A stretch of 64,000 nucleotides of DNA from Elephas maximus indicus (taxonomy: Eukaryota; Chordata; Mammalia; Proboscidea; Elephantidae). Shown piece after piece: positions 1 through 20,300 of the stretch; positions within the stretch are counted from its first letter, which is position 1; every line of letters starts with the position of its first letter. A model generated the notes under the pieces. The model did no database searches, was not told the DNA's origin, and worked only from the letters and a program-made list of their open reading frames with translations. Position numbers and translations under genes: made by a program. The stretch spans positions 30,868,001 through 30,932,000 of the forward strand of contig NC_064841.1 in the NCBI RefSeq assembly GCF_024166365.1, read 5' to 3'.

Positions 1-350
1 CTTGCTGCCTGAATGCAGCCTCAGTGGGCTTCTTCCCGTTCCCTCACATCACCAAGCCCCCTCCTGAATGGTGGCCTTCCGGTTCTCTGGGATGCCCTCC
101 TCCCCATCCTTTTCCAGGTAGGTCTGACTCATCTTTTAGGTCTCAGTGTTGACGTCCCTTTTTAAGACAGCCCCTCCCTATCTAAATAAGGAGCACTTGT
201 GCGTTTTAGAACTTCTATCAGAATTTACAATTATATATTTGTGTGCTTATTTAATGTCCATGTTTTCCCCAGTCTGCAGCCTCCTTGAGGGCAGAGATTG
301 TATTTGTTCTTCACTGCATACCCAAAGCAAATCATAGGTAGTCTCTCCAT
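1..350 (+). repeat. L2 LINE, 3' end
   Basis: Recognisable L2 3'UTR wording, including CCTTGAGGGCAGAGATTGT and the TTCACTGCATACCC stretch, in L2 sense orientation. It lies in the LRRC31 intron upstream of the 1620 exon and continues off the left edge. Confidence 0.6.
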
Positions 351-776
351 ACTAGTTAAGTAAGTAGGTAAGTACGTAAATAACTTCTCATAAGGGTCCG
401 TAACCCCCAAAATGGTTAGGTAAACACACACACACAAAGCACATCCTGCTGCTCAGATGAATATTCAGTTAGGGAAGTTCCACAAAAAATAAATTTAGGG
501 GCAACATGATGTTTCATAAATATATTTCCTACTTCAAAAAACTGAATATTTTTTAAGAAAAAAAATTTTTTTTAATTTAAATGTTTTTGGGAGAAAGGCA
601 GGGCTCTTTCCAAATATCAAGGAATCACAATCAAGTAGCTATTACACTAAATTACACCATCTGATAGAAATCTACCATTCAATTTTGCTTAAGAAGTATC
701 ATATAATTATATATTTCTCTATATCATTTCTGGAAGAAAATTTTAAAAGTTCCATTTTTTCTTATTGGTATGATGA

Positions 777-944
777 CCAAAAAAACCAAACCCAGTGCTG
801 TCGAGTCAATTCCAACTCATAGCAACCCTATAGGACAGAGTAGAACTGCCCCATAGAGTTTCCAAGGAGCTCCTGGCAGATTCGAACTGCCAACCCTTTG
901 GTTAGCAGCCATAGCACTTAACCACTACGCCACCAGGGTTTCCT
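777..944 (-). repeat. AfroSINE
   Basis: Complete copy on - (CTGTCGAGTC tail first, CCACCAGGGTTTCC head last). It is flanked by GTATGATGA (768-776) and GTATCATGA (945-953), a 9-bp TSD with one mismatch. Confidence 0.9.
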
Positions 945-953
945 GTATCATGA

Positions 954-9007
<8,054 letters not shown>

Positions 9008-9740
9008 GTGGATTTTCCAAGTCATATTAACTGTGAACCATTATCCGAAGGAGGAAAAGAATATGAATGAATCCCAGTGTAATCAACTATCAACTTTTGG
9101 GCCATTTAATGAGACTTCAGTTACCAGAACTGTATAAATACATGTATACAATGATTTAATGTGCGCATGTCTTTATTCTCTATCTTATGGGCCAAGGATG
9201 AAATTTTTTTTTATTGTTCCCTAGGTGAAGGTTTACAGAGCAAATAAGTTTCTCGTTAAACAGTGAATACAGATATTGTTTGTGACATTGGTTGCCAACC
9301 CCCGGGATGACATTTTTGAATGAAATTTTACTTGTTTTGAGTGTATACTCAGTTCACTTGCTGGTTAGAAGCCCTGCCAAAAATGTTTAGAATCTGGTAA
9401 TGTATGTATTTTTTTCTTCCCCTGGAATTTTCTGCCTCGTTTTTTCCTACATGTTAAATGTTCTAAATAAAAGGGCGTGTGTGAGAGAGAGAATTTTCTA
9501 ATGTGAAAGGCACTAGCTGGGTAATAGTTACATGTTATCTCCACTTTTATTCTATGTATCATAACGTGGTCTACTTACATTTTTATCAGAGAGTGTAACT
9601 TTCAGTGGTTTATTGATGGTGCCTTTTATCTCAGATATAAACCGTAAACACTAATAGTAGTCGCTGACATATAAATCTTCATAAAATGTGGTCAGAACGT
9701 CAGTAACTAGTTTCCAAGCTGCATTTTGTTAAAATAAAAC
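9008..9740 (+). other. LRRC31: LRRC31 3'UTR and candidate poly(A) signals
   Basis: After the stop codon the DNA is unique sequence plus a short L1 3' remnant at 9207-9305. AATAAA hexamers occur at 9466-9471 and 9733-9738, and either could end the transcript. The 3' end is inferred, not shown. Confidence 0.45.
9207..9305 (-). repeat. Short L1 3' end in the LRRC31 3'UTR
   Basis: A T-run followed by TATTGTTCCCTAGGTGAAGG and TGACATTGGTTGCCAACCCC matches the 3' terminus of the L1 elements at 14512 and 46323, truncated to about 100 bp. Confidence 0.65.
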
Positions 9741-10001
9741 CTTTTGTTATTAAAACAAACAATTATTAGCATTACCTCTGGGCATTTCTTTTGCATGGAA
9801 TTTCCTACATAACACTATTCCATTCATTAATGAAAGCGTTTGTGTTGCCGCTAAGTGATTTTTGACATTTTTAGTTTCTTTCACAAGAGCATAAAGTCAG
9901 GGTGTGGTAGATATATTTGCCCACATGTTTCTATTCTATTGTGATACACTGGACTCAAATTCTGTTTTTTTTCTTGAGGTATAATAATTTGTATTACAAT
10001 C
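9306..10001. other. LRRC31-LRRIQ4 intergenic spacer
   Basis: Unique AT-rich DNA with the second candidate LRRC31 poly(A) signal. No other feature recognised. Confidence 0.4.
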
Positions 10002-10036
10002 ATCGACTCAATGGCACTGGGTTTGGTTTTGGTTTG
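10002..10036 (+). repeat. AfroSINE 3' tail fragment
   Basis: ATCGACTCAATGGCACTGGG plus GTTTGGTTTTGGTTT, only the last 35 bp of the SINE. Confidence 0.6.
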
Positions 10037-10199
10037 TATTACAATCATTGCTTGAAAGACATGTAAAATTGATGCTGAACACTATTCCAAGAGAGAAGTC
10101 ATCAGAATGAGGAGGTTTTGAGTGGCATAAAAGATGTTTTGGGTAATGTTGGTGTTCTTCATTTCTCTGGGTATGATCATGAATCATAAATGTGTGTCC

Positions 10200-10870
10200 A
10201 TACGAAGTCTGTACACAAATGTCCACAGCAGCTTTATTCATAATAGCCCCAAAGTGAAAACAAACCAGTGTCCTTCAGTGGGTAAATGGTTACACAAACT
10301 GTGAGGCAGTAGCATGTTGTCATTAACTGCCCTCAAGTCCATTCCGACTCCTGGCTACCTCAGCGGAATACTACTCGGCTTTAGAAAGGAATGGACTGTT
10401 GATACAACCACCGGGATGGACCTCAAGGGAATTATGCTGAGAGAAAAATGTCAATCCTAAAAGGTTACATACTGTGTGATTCCACTTACATGACATTCTC
10501 GAAATAATAAAAGCATAAGAGATGGAACACAGGTTACTGATGACCAGGAGTTAGGGGATTAGGAGTCAGGTGTAACTACAAAAGAATAAAACAAGGGAGC
10601 CTTGTGGTGATCCAACAGCTCTTTATCTTGATTGTGGTACTGGTCACATGAAGTTACATGTGATAAAATTGTGTAGAACTACACACATACACAACACAAA
10701 CGAATGCATGTATAACAGATGAAATCTGAATAAGCCCAGTGAGTTGTGCTAGTTTCCTGGTTTTGTTGTACAATAGTTATGCAAGAGGTTAACACTGGGG
10801 AGGCAGGGTGAAGGGTGCGTGTTACCTCCCGGTACATTTCTTTGGAAACTCCTGGGGATCTAAACTTATT
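10200..10870 (+). repeat. Old L1 3' region
   Basis: Wording such as GCTTTATTCATAATAGCCCC, GGAATACTACTCGGC and TGATTCCACTTACATGA is the 3' part of an ancient L1, with a small SINE-like patch near 10325-10360. Confidence 0.65.
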
Positions 10871-11150
10871 TCAAAATAAAAAGTTTTTAAAAAGTATACA
10901 ATAGTATAATGAACCCTCTTGTACCCACCACCTGGCTTATACAATTATCAACTCATGGTCAATCTATTACATATGTTCCCCCATTCACTTACCTCACCAA
11001 TATTATTTTGAAACAATTCTCAGACGTCGTATCATCTTACCCATAAATATTTCAGTAAAGGTAAGAATCTTCTATCTTACACATAACCATAATTCATGAT
11101 TTAATTTCAGAGTGGTAGTCATCTAATTCCTAGATATTTAGCCTTCTTCT
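10871..11150. repeat. Ancient L1 3'UTR-like fragment
   Basis: GTACCCACCACCTGGCTTATACAATT-type wording and the following TTTGAAACAATTCTCAGAC resemble an L1M 3'UTR. It lies just past the LRRIQ4 stop codon and may form part of its 3'UTR; ATTAAA on - at 11105-11100 is a possible poly(A) signal. Confidence 0.4.
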
Positions 11151-11193
11151 TAATCCATTAGGATCCTTTATCCTAATTCATTAATGTATAAAA

Positions 11194-11346
11194 TTATTTC
11201 TTATTTCCCTTTGGAGGTTTTCCTTTTTCGGCCTTCTTTCCTTTCTTATCTTTTGGAGAAGCCTTTCCTTTCTTTCGTGGTTTTTGTAGTTCTTCAAATC
11301 TCCCCAGTCCTTTCCTTACCATTATTCCACGCCACCACGCCTGGAT
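11194..11346 (-). CDS. LRRIQ4: LRRIQ4 terminal coding exon with IQ motif (residues 512-561)
   Basis: 153 nt including TAA at 11196-11194. The acceptor is TTGTTTTTAG. It encodes [13 protein letters not shown] (IQ motif: I, Q, R, G and final basic residue all present), then [16 protein letters not shown] and a basic tail ending KGNKK. The frame reads through from exon 4 with no adjustment, giving a calmodulin-binding C-terminus as in the mammalian family. Confidence 0.93.
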   Translation of the reverse strand: MQAWWRGIMVRKGLGRFEELQKPRKKGKASPKDKKGKKAEKGKPPKGNKK

Positions 11347-14300
11347 CTAAAAACAAGGTAAAACCAAACGGAGCATTAGCGGGTATCGTGATGAACTGAA
11401 GAGAGTTCAATCTCATTGATCTGGTAGGTGGTCTTAGGAATGTGGAGAATGGGATGTGATTAGATCTCCAAAGCTTATTTTCTTTTTCAATCAGCCAGTC
11501 ATTGAGGCAAATTAAAAAAAAAAAAAAACTCAGAACATTTACGTGCCAGGCACCATTGTAGACATTTGGGAAACAGCAGTAAGAAATCAACGTGCTGCCT
11601 TCATGGAGCGTTTCAGTGGGGAATGAGACAATAAACAATGAGCACATGAATGTGTAATTTGTCAGATGTGATAAGTGCTACGCAGAATGACAGAGCAGAG
11701 TAGGGGAATTGGGAGCACCTACTCCCTGCCTTCCTTCTCTTTACTGGGTTGTCTGTGCTCCTACCTAAAGCCAGACCTCATTGCTCCCCAGATCCTATCA
11801 CCTCTCACCTACTCAGGAACATCCCTGGCCCCCCACAGTAGCTCCTTCTCATCTACACCAGCATTCCTACTTGCCGCTCTGCTGACTCACTCCCACCTCA
11901 TACAAACATGCTGTTATTTTTCCTGTCTTAGGTACACAGACCCAGACACACACACACTTCCCTCTCCAGTCACTGACCTATTTTTCCCTTACAGCAAAGT
12001 GTCTCAAAGGCATTGTCCAGATTGTAGTCTCTAATTCTCCTCCTCTAATTGTCTATTGCATTCTTTGAGTGATACAAATGGTTAAGCCCTCGATGAATAA
12101 CTGAAACAGGTATCTCAGAAGAAAGGCCTTGCAATCTGCTTCCATAATGATTACAGCCAAGAAAACGCTATGGAATAGTTCTGCTCTGCACACATTGGAA
12201 TCAACTCAACAGCAACTGGTTTGGTTTTTGGAAATTGTCTATCAAACCCACCCACTACATAGCTTCTCATCCAGGTCATTGACGACCTCCATGTTGCTCA
12301 AATCCAATGGTCAGTTCTCAGGCCTCACTTTATTGACTTATTTCACACAATTACCCTCTCTCTCCTCCTTGAAACAACACTCGCCTTCCAGGACACCCCA
12401 CTGTCTTGATTTTCCTTCTACTTCACTGGTAATTCCTTCTCAGTCTCCTTTGCTGGTCTTCTTTCCTCTGCTTTTTGATGTTGGCCTGCACCAGGACTCT
12501 TTCAGTCCCTGGTCCTCCTCTCTATACTTTTCCCTTGGTGATCTTAAAGTCTCATGGGTATAAATACCATCCGTACAGAGAAGACCCCAAACTCTTATTT
12601 CCATTCCTGCCACCTCTCCTGAACTCCGGACCCATGTGCAACAACTGGACACATCGACTTGAGATACCTAGCGGACATCTCAAACTTAACCCACTCAAGA
12701 CATACCTCCTGATCTCCCATCCACCCCTGACAAGCTCTACCCTCAATCTTCCCCATTTCACTTATCAGCAACTTCATTCTTCCAGTTGCTCAGGTAAAAT
12801 ACTTTGGAGTCATCCTTGATTCCTCTCTTTTGCTTACACCCCACATCCCATCTGTCGGCAGCTCTGTTGGCTTTACTTAAAATATATACACAGCATAAGA
12901 TCACTTCTTACAACTCCCCTGCTGGAGGTGGTCAAGCCATCATCTTTGCTGGGTCTTATAATTACTTTCCTTGCTTGCCCCACTACAGCCTACTCTCAAA
13001 ACAACAACCAGCATGGTCTTTCAAAAACATACCTGTGTTTGATTATACGTAACTTTTTTCTCAGAATCTCCCAGTGGGTCCCCATTTCTTTCAGAGTCAA
13101 AGCCAAAGTCCTTACAATGACTTACAAGACCCTACCCTCCTAACCTCTCAGCCTCATTTCTTAATTACTCTGCCCCTTGCTCACTCTGCTCTAGCCATGC
13201 TGGCCTCTTCACTGCTCGGACATACGAGGCACAGTCCTAGCTCAGGGCCCTTGTATTAGCTGCTTCCTGTCTGGAACAGTCTTCTCAATATCCATATGAC
13301 TCACCTCCTCCAACTCTTCATGGGTTTTCTCAGTTGTCATCTTCTCAATGAGGTCAAACTGACCATCCCATTTAAATTGAAAACCCCCACCACAACTTCT
13401 GGAACCTCAGTTCGTCTTAGTTTGCACTTTTTTCCGTAGCATTTATCACTTTCTATGGGAAACCCTGGTGGCGTAGTGGTTAAGTGCTACGGCTGCTAAC
13501 CAAAGGGTCAGCAGTTCGAATCCGCCAGGTGCTCCTTGGAAACTCTATGGGGCACTTCTACTCTGTCCTATAGGGTCGCTATAAGTCGGCATTGACTCGA
13601 TGGCCTGGGTTTGGTTTTCGGTTTTGACTCTCAAGAGGAATCCCTTGGTGGTGCAAATAGTTAACACGCTCTACTGCTAACCAAAAGGCTGGAGGTTCTA
13701 GTCCATCCAGAGGCGGCTTGAAGGAAAGGTGGTGTACTTCCAGAAAATCAATCATTGAAAACTCTATGGAGCACAGTTCTACTCTGACATACATGGGGTC
13801 ACCAAGAGTCAGAATCAACTCCATGGCAACTAGTTTGGTTTTTTTATTCTTGAGAAGGACAAGGAGTAGATGTGTAAAGAGAAGCTCCATAGGATAAGCT
13901 GTAATGTGTTTAAAACTAATCCCTTTCCAAACCAAGTGTGAATGTGTTATTTAGAATTTTGCTGATTTTACCTTTGTCGCCATTATTTTCATATTTCTGT
14001 TTCCCTTAAGGTATCTCCATATAGCCTCAATGCCTTCAGTGCACACTTCCACTGGGGGCTCTACCATGGGGTTTTCCATCAGTGTCAGGGCACTTATATT
14101 CACTAGACTATCCAAATTTTCTGGAAGATGGGTGAGCAAGTTGTCCTCAAGCAGTAATTCTTTCAAAGCTGAAAAAAAAAAATATATAATGGTAGATTTA
14201 GCTTTAAGAACAGAACAATTCAAACACATATTCTTTAGTCCAGTCACTTTGAAATGTTTGCTGCCTGCTGTTCCATGTAACAAAAGCAACAGATTTAATG

Positions 14301-17300
14301 GTCTGATGCACCTCATTTGCATTCTCTTTAAACTCATGTGTTACCACTCATTCTTGGAGCCAGTGTAAATAAATATTAGAGACAAAAACGTGGTAACCAC
14401 TGAGAAGTTTTAAGAGAGTTTAATTTTCCCAGGGACTCAGGGCAAGAACAAGATGCATGGTCAGGAGCGTTGCCCTGGGTGCTGCACACCATGCCCGGAG
14501 CCAAAATTTTTTAATTTTATTTTATTGTGCTTTAGGTGAAAGTTTACAGCTCAACTTAATTTCTAATTCAAAAATTTATACACATTATATTGTGACATTG
14601 GTTGCAATCCCCACAATGTGACAGCATGCTCCTCGTGTCTACCCTGGGTTCCCTGTGTCCATTCACCCAGTTCCTGTCCCTTCCTGCCTTTTCGTCTTGC
14701 TTTCGGACAGGAGTTGCCCATTTGTTCTCATATTTTTGATTGAACTAAGAAGCGTGTTCCTCACTTGAGTTACTGTTTGTTTTATAAAGTGTGCTGTCTA
14801 ATCTTTGTCTGAAAAGTGGGCTTTGAAAATTGTGTCATTTCTGAATTAGCAGAGTATATGGGGGAAATAGTCTCAGGGGTTCCTTTAGTCTGATCTTTTT
14901 TTGTGAAATTGAGTTTTGTTCTACATTTTCCTCCTGCTCTGTCCAGGACTCTCTGTTGTGATCCCTGTCAGAGCGGTCAGTGGTGGTAGCCTGTGATGTG
15001 ATTGATTACTTTTGTGTGGCCTTTCTAGCCATGGTCTTGTAACTCCCACCCAGGTAACTGGGCTGGAGTGTGTAACAGCATAATTGTAGCCCAACAGGGG
15101 CTTGATCCGTTTTGCCTTAAAAGAGAGCCATTTCCAGAGCAGAGAGGAGGATCCTACCACCACCAAGAAAGAACAGCCAGGAGTGGAGAGCACGTCCTTT
15201 GGACCCGGGATAACTGCGCTGAGAAGCTCCTAGAAGCAGAAGACAGAGAGAGAAAGAGAGAGAGAGAAAGCTGAGTGCCTCTGGGGAGAGGTCTAGGGCC
15301 AGGGAGAGGCATGCCTGCAAACACAGCTGGAAAGAGGCTGTCCTGACGGGAAAAATGTATCCTGAGTGTTCCTGAGCTTGAACTGTAACCTGTTACTTCC
15401 CTGATAAACCCCATAGTCATGAGTGTAGTCGGTGAGCTCTGTGTGGCCATTGCAATGAATTATCAAGTCCAGCAAAGTAGAGTGTGCTGTGGGAGGGACG
15501 ATTAGTGTCAGAGTTGGTACAGATGGCAGAAGGAGGAGGCGTATCTGACCTCTGCCTCATAGGAATCAGCCTTGGGCTGTCGATCTTGATTCTCCTTCCC
15601 CTTTGTGAAGTTCGAGGAGGTCAGACACTTCCCCCACACTGTTTTTACATAGCTGGACACCATCTAATTCTTTGGTCTCAGGCTGGTGGAGTCTTTGGTT
15701 CCGTGGTCCTTTAGTCCCTTGAGCTAATATTTACTTGTGTCTTTGGTTTCTTCATTCTCCTTTGCTGCAGACAGGATGGGACCAATAGATGTACCTTAGA
15801 TGGCCACTTGCAACTTTTAAGACCCCAGACTCTACTCATTAAAGTGGGATGTAGAACATTTTCTTTATAAACTATATTATGCCAATTGACCTAGATATCC
15901 CCCAAGACTATGATCCCCAGCCCCTAGTCCCAACTATTCAGTCTCTCAAAGTGTGAATAGTGCTACAGTGAACATGGGTGTGCATATGTCTATTCGTGTG
16001 GCGGCTTTTATTTCTCTAGGGTATATTCCTAGGGGTGAGATTGCTGGATCATATGGCATTTTATTTCTAGCTTTTCCAAACTGGTTGTACCATTTTACAT
16101 TCCCACCAGAAGTGTTTAAGAGTTCAAATCTCCAATCTCTCCAACATTTGTTATTGTGTGGGTGTGTGTGTTTTATTCATGCCAGTATTGTTGGGGTGAG
16201 TTGGTATATCATTGTAGTTTTGATTTGCATTTCTCTAATGGCTAATGGAACACCGGTGGTGCAGTGGTTTAAGAGCTATGACTGCTAATCAAAATGTTAG
16301 CAGTTCAAATCCACCAGCCACTCCTTGGAAACCCTATGGGGTAGTTCTACTCTGTCCTGTAGGGTTGTTATGAGTCAACATTGTGAAAATGTCAATTCTA
16401 AACAAAGCAATCTACAGATACAATGCAATCCCAGTCCAAATTCCAACAGCATTCTTTAACTAGATGGAGAAACAAATCACCAACCTCATAAGGAAAGGGA
16501 AGAGGCTCCAGATGAGTAAAGCATCACTGAAGAAGAAGAACAAAGTGGGAAGAACACTACCTGATTTTAGAACCTATTATACAGCCATGGTAGTCAAAAC
16601 AGCCTGGAATTTGTACAACAGACACATAGACCAATGGAACAGAATTGAGAACCCAGACATAAATCAATTCATCTATGAGCAGCTGATATTTGACAAAGGG
16701 CCAAAGTCAGTTAAATGGGGAAAAGACAGACTCTTTAACAAATGGTGCTGGCATAACTGGATGTCCATCTGTAAAAAAATGAAACAATGTTGAGTCTTCC
16801 TATCCATGAACGTAGTATGTTTTTCATCATATGTAGTTCTCTTTTGGTTTCTTGCAGTAATGTCTTGTAGTTTTCTTTGTATAGGTCTTTTACATCTCTG
16901 GTTAGATTTATCCCTAAGTACTTTATCTTCTTGGGGGCTATTGTAAATGGTATTGAGTTGTTGATTTCCTTTTCAAAGTTCTCTTTGTTGGTGTAGAGGA
17001 ATCCAACTGATTTGTATATGTTAATCTTGTATCTTGCTGCTTTGCTGAAATCTTCTATTTGTTCCGGTAGCTTCTTGTGGATGCTTAGGGGTTTTCTGTA
17101 TATAAGATCATATAATCTGCGAATAGGGATCGTTTTACCTCTTCCTTACCAATTTGGATGTTCTTTATTTCTTTTTCTTGCCTTATTGCTCTAGCTAGCA
17201 CAGAAGCACAATGTTGAGTAGGAATGGTGATAAAAGGCATCCTTGTCTGGTTTCTGTACTCAAGGGAATTGCTTTCAGTCTGTCTCTGTTTAGAAAGATG

Positions 17301-20300
17301 TTGGCCGTTGGTTTTGTATAAATGTTCTTTATTAAATCAAGGAATTTCCCTTCTATTCCTTTTGCTGAGAGTTTTTATCAGGAATGGGTGTTGGACTTTG
17401 TCAAACGCCTTCTCTGTGTCGATCGATAAGATCATGTGGTTCTTTTTTTTATTTATGTGGTGGATGACATTGTTTGATTTTCTACTATTGAACCATCTCT
17501 GCATACCTGGTATGAATCTCCCTTGGTCATGACATAATTTTTTTTTTTTTTTTTGATATATTACTGAATTCTATTGGCTAGAATTTTGTTAAGAATTTTT
17601 GTGTCTTTGTGAGGGATATTGGTTTGTAGTTTTCTTTTTTTGTGGTGTTTTTGCCTGGCTATGGTGTCAGGGTGATGCTGGCTTCATAGAATGAGTTCAG
17701 GAGTATTCCTTTTCTTTGCACTAAAGTAGCTTGAATACTGTTGGTATTAGCTCTTTTCTGAAGGTTTGGTAGAATCCTCCAATGAAGTCCTCTGGGCCAG
17801 GAATTTTTTTCATTGGGACTTTTTTTTTTTATTACCTCTTCAATTTCTTCTTTTGTTTCAGGTCTGTTTAATTTTTCTACCTCAGTTTCTGTTAGTTTAG
17901 GTAGATAATGTGTTTCTAGAAATTTGTCCATTTCTTCTAGGTTTCTGAATTTGTTGGAGTACAGTTTTTCATAGTATTCTGTTATGATCCTTTTCATTTC
18001 CATTGGGTCTGTGTGATATCACCTGTCTCATTTCTTATTCAAGTTATTTGCTTCCTTTCCTGTTTTTCTTTTGTCCATTTGGCCAGTAGCTTGTCAATTT
18101 TGTTGATTTTTTCAAAGAACCAACTTTTGGTCTTGATTCTTTTAATTGTTTTTCTGTTCTCTGTTTCATTTATTTCTGCTCTAATTTTTATAATTTTCTT
18201 TCTTCTGGTGCCTGAAGGCTTCTTTTGCTGCTCTCTATTTGTTTCAGATGTAGGGTTACTGTTTTGATTTTGGCCCTTCTTTTTTTTTTTTGACATGTGT
18301 GTTTATTGCTATAAATTGACCTCTAAGCACTGTTTGACTGTGTCCCAAAACTTTTGGTAAGATGTGTTTTCACTTTCATTTGATGCTATTAATTTTTTTA
18401 TTCCATCCTTGATTTTTTTCTATTACTTATAAACAAGGTGTTGTTCAGTGTCCATGTACTTAATTTTTTTCCCTTGCTGTTTCTGTACAGATTTCTACTT
18501 TTATGGCATTATGATCAGAGAAGATGCTTTGTATTACTTCAATGTTTTCGATTTTGTTAAGGATTGCTTTGTGGCCTAAAATGTGGTCTATTCTGGACAA
18601 TGTTCCATGTACATTGGAAAAGAATGTATAATTAGCTGGTTGGGTGGAGTATTCTGTATATGTCTATGGGGTTGAGTGGGTTGATTGTGGCATTTAGATA
18701 TTCTGTATCTTTATTGAGTTTCTTTTTAGATGTTCTATTCTTCACTGAAAGTTATGTGTTGAAGTCTCCTACAATTTTTCTGGAGCTGCTATTTCTGTTT
18801 TCAACGCTGTTAGAGTTTGTTTTATGTATTTTGGAGCCTAATCATTGGGTGTGTACATATTTATTATGGTTCTGGTGTCCTGGTGTATTGACCATTTAAT
18901 CATTATATAGTGTCCTTTCTTATCCTTTATGGTGAATTTTGCTTTAAAGTCTATTTTACTGGAGATTAATATTGCCACTCCTGCTGTTTTTGGTTACGGT
19001 TTGCTTGATTTTTTTTTTCCATTCTTTGAGTTTTAGTTGTTTACCTCTTTGTGTCTAAGGTGCGTCTCTTGTAGATGACATATAGATGGATTGTGTTTTT
19101 TAATCCATTTTGCCATTCTCTGTCTCTTTACTGGTGCATTTAGGCCATTTACATTCTGTGTAATTATTGATACGTATGAAAAAAATTTTTTTTTTATGAG
19201 CTTACTGCTGTCTTGTTTTTTTTGTTTGTTTTTTGCATGTGTGTGGTTGGTAGTTTCTTTGTTCTGCTTAAATTTTTGTGCTGAGGTCTTTTTGTTTATG
19301 TATTTTCTTTTCATCTCATTATTGTTGATTTTGTGTTTGCTGAGTCTTTGTTTTTCTTTTTATTTTAATGGCAGATTTGTTAGCTTCCTTTATGATTACC
19401 TTGAAATTTACCTTTATTTTTCTAAGCTTAAACTAGTCTTTTTTTTTTTTCTTTTTTGATATTGCCTTGACTTCCTCTCCATATGGAAGTTCTATGACTA
19501 CACTGTGTATTCCTTCTGTTTTGTTTTGACGTTGTCATTATTTACATATTGATGTCTCTGGTTCCTTATTTTCAGTCTTTTAGCTTTGTTTTGTTTTTCT
19601 GAATTCCCTATCTGGGTTGGTATCTGGTTGATTTGTCCTGTGTCCTAGTCTTGGATTGTTGCCTGATGTTGGCTCTCTTTAATATTTCTCATAATTTTAG
19701 TCTGTTTTTTTCAAATTTCCTTAATTTCTGTTTATCCAGAAATGACCTAATTTTGCCATCATTTTTGAGAGAAAATTTTGCTGGATATATAATTCTTGGC
19801 TGACAATTTTTTTCCTTTAAGGCTTTATATATGTCATCCCATTGTCTTCTTGTCTGCATGGTTTCTGCTGAGTAATCAGAGTTTAGTTTTATTGGTTTTC
19901 AATTGTAGGTGACTTTTCATTTGTCCCAGCTGCTCTCAGGATTCTTTTTTTGTCTTTGTGTTTGGCAAGTTTGATTATAATATGTCTTGGTGACTTTCTT
20001 TGATGGGGGGGTCTATCCTGTATGGGGTTTGTTGAGCTTCTTGGATAAATATCTTCTCGTCTTTCATATTAGAGAAGTTTTCTGCCAGCAAATCTTCAAC
20101 AATTCTGTGTTTCTGTTATCCTCTCCTCTCCCTCCCCCATTCTGGAACACTGATCACTCGTAGGTTTTTCCTCTTGATAGTATCCCACATAATCCTTAGG
20201 CTTTGTTCATTTTTCTTCATTCTTTTTTCTGATTTTTCCTTAAACATACTGGTGTGAAGGGTTTTATCTTCAATCTCACTAATTCAGACTTCCATTGTTT

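Noticed and set aside
11675-12819. Several + strand frames of 110-144 codons between LRRIQ4 exons 5 and 4
   Set aside because: They fall in L2 and SINE sequence and carry no conserved protein features.
13457-13530. tRNA-like A/B box wording (GTTCGAATCC) in many places
   Set aside because: These are the tRNA-derived heads of AfroSINEs, followed by the SINE body; none folds into a free tRNA gene by eye.
14992-15649. Endogenous retrovirus provirus
   Set aside because: Only LTRs are present at all four sites; no gag, pol or env-like frame flanks them.
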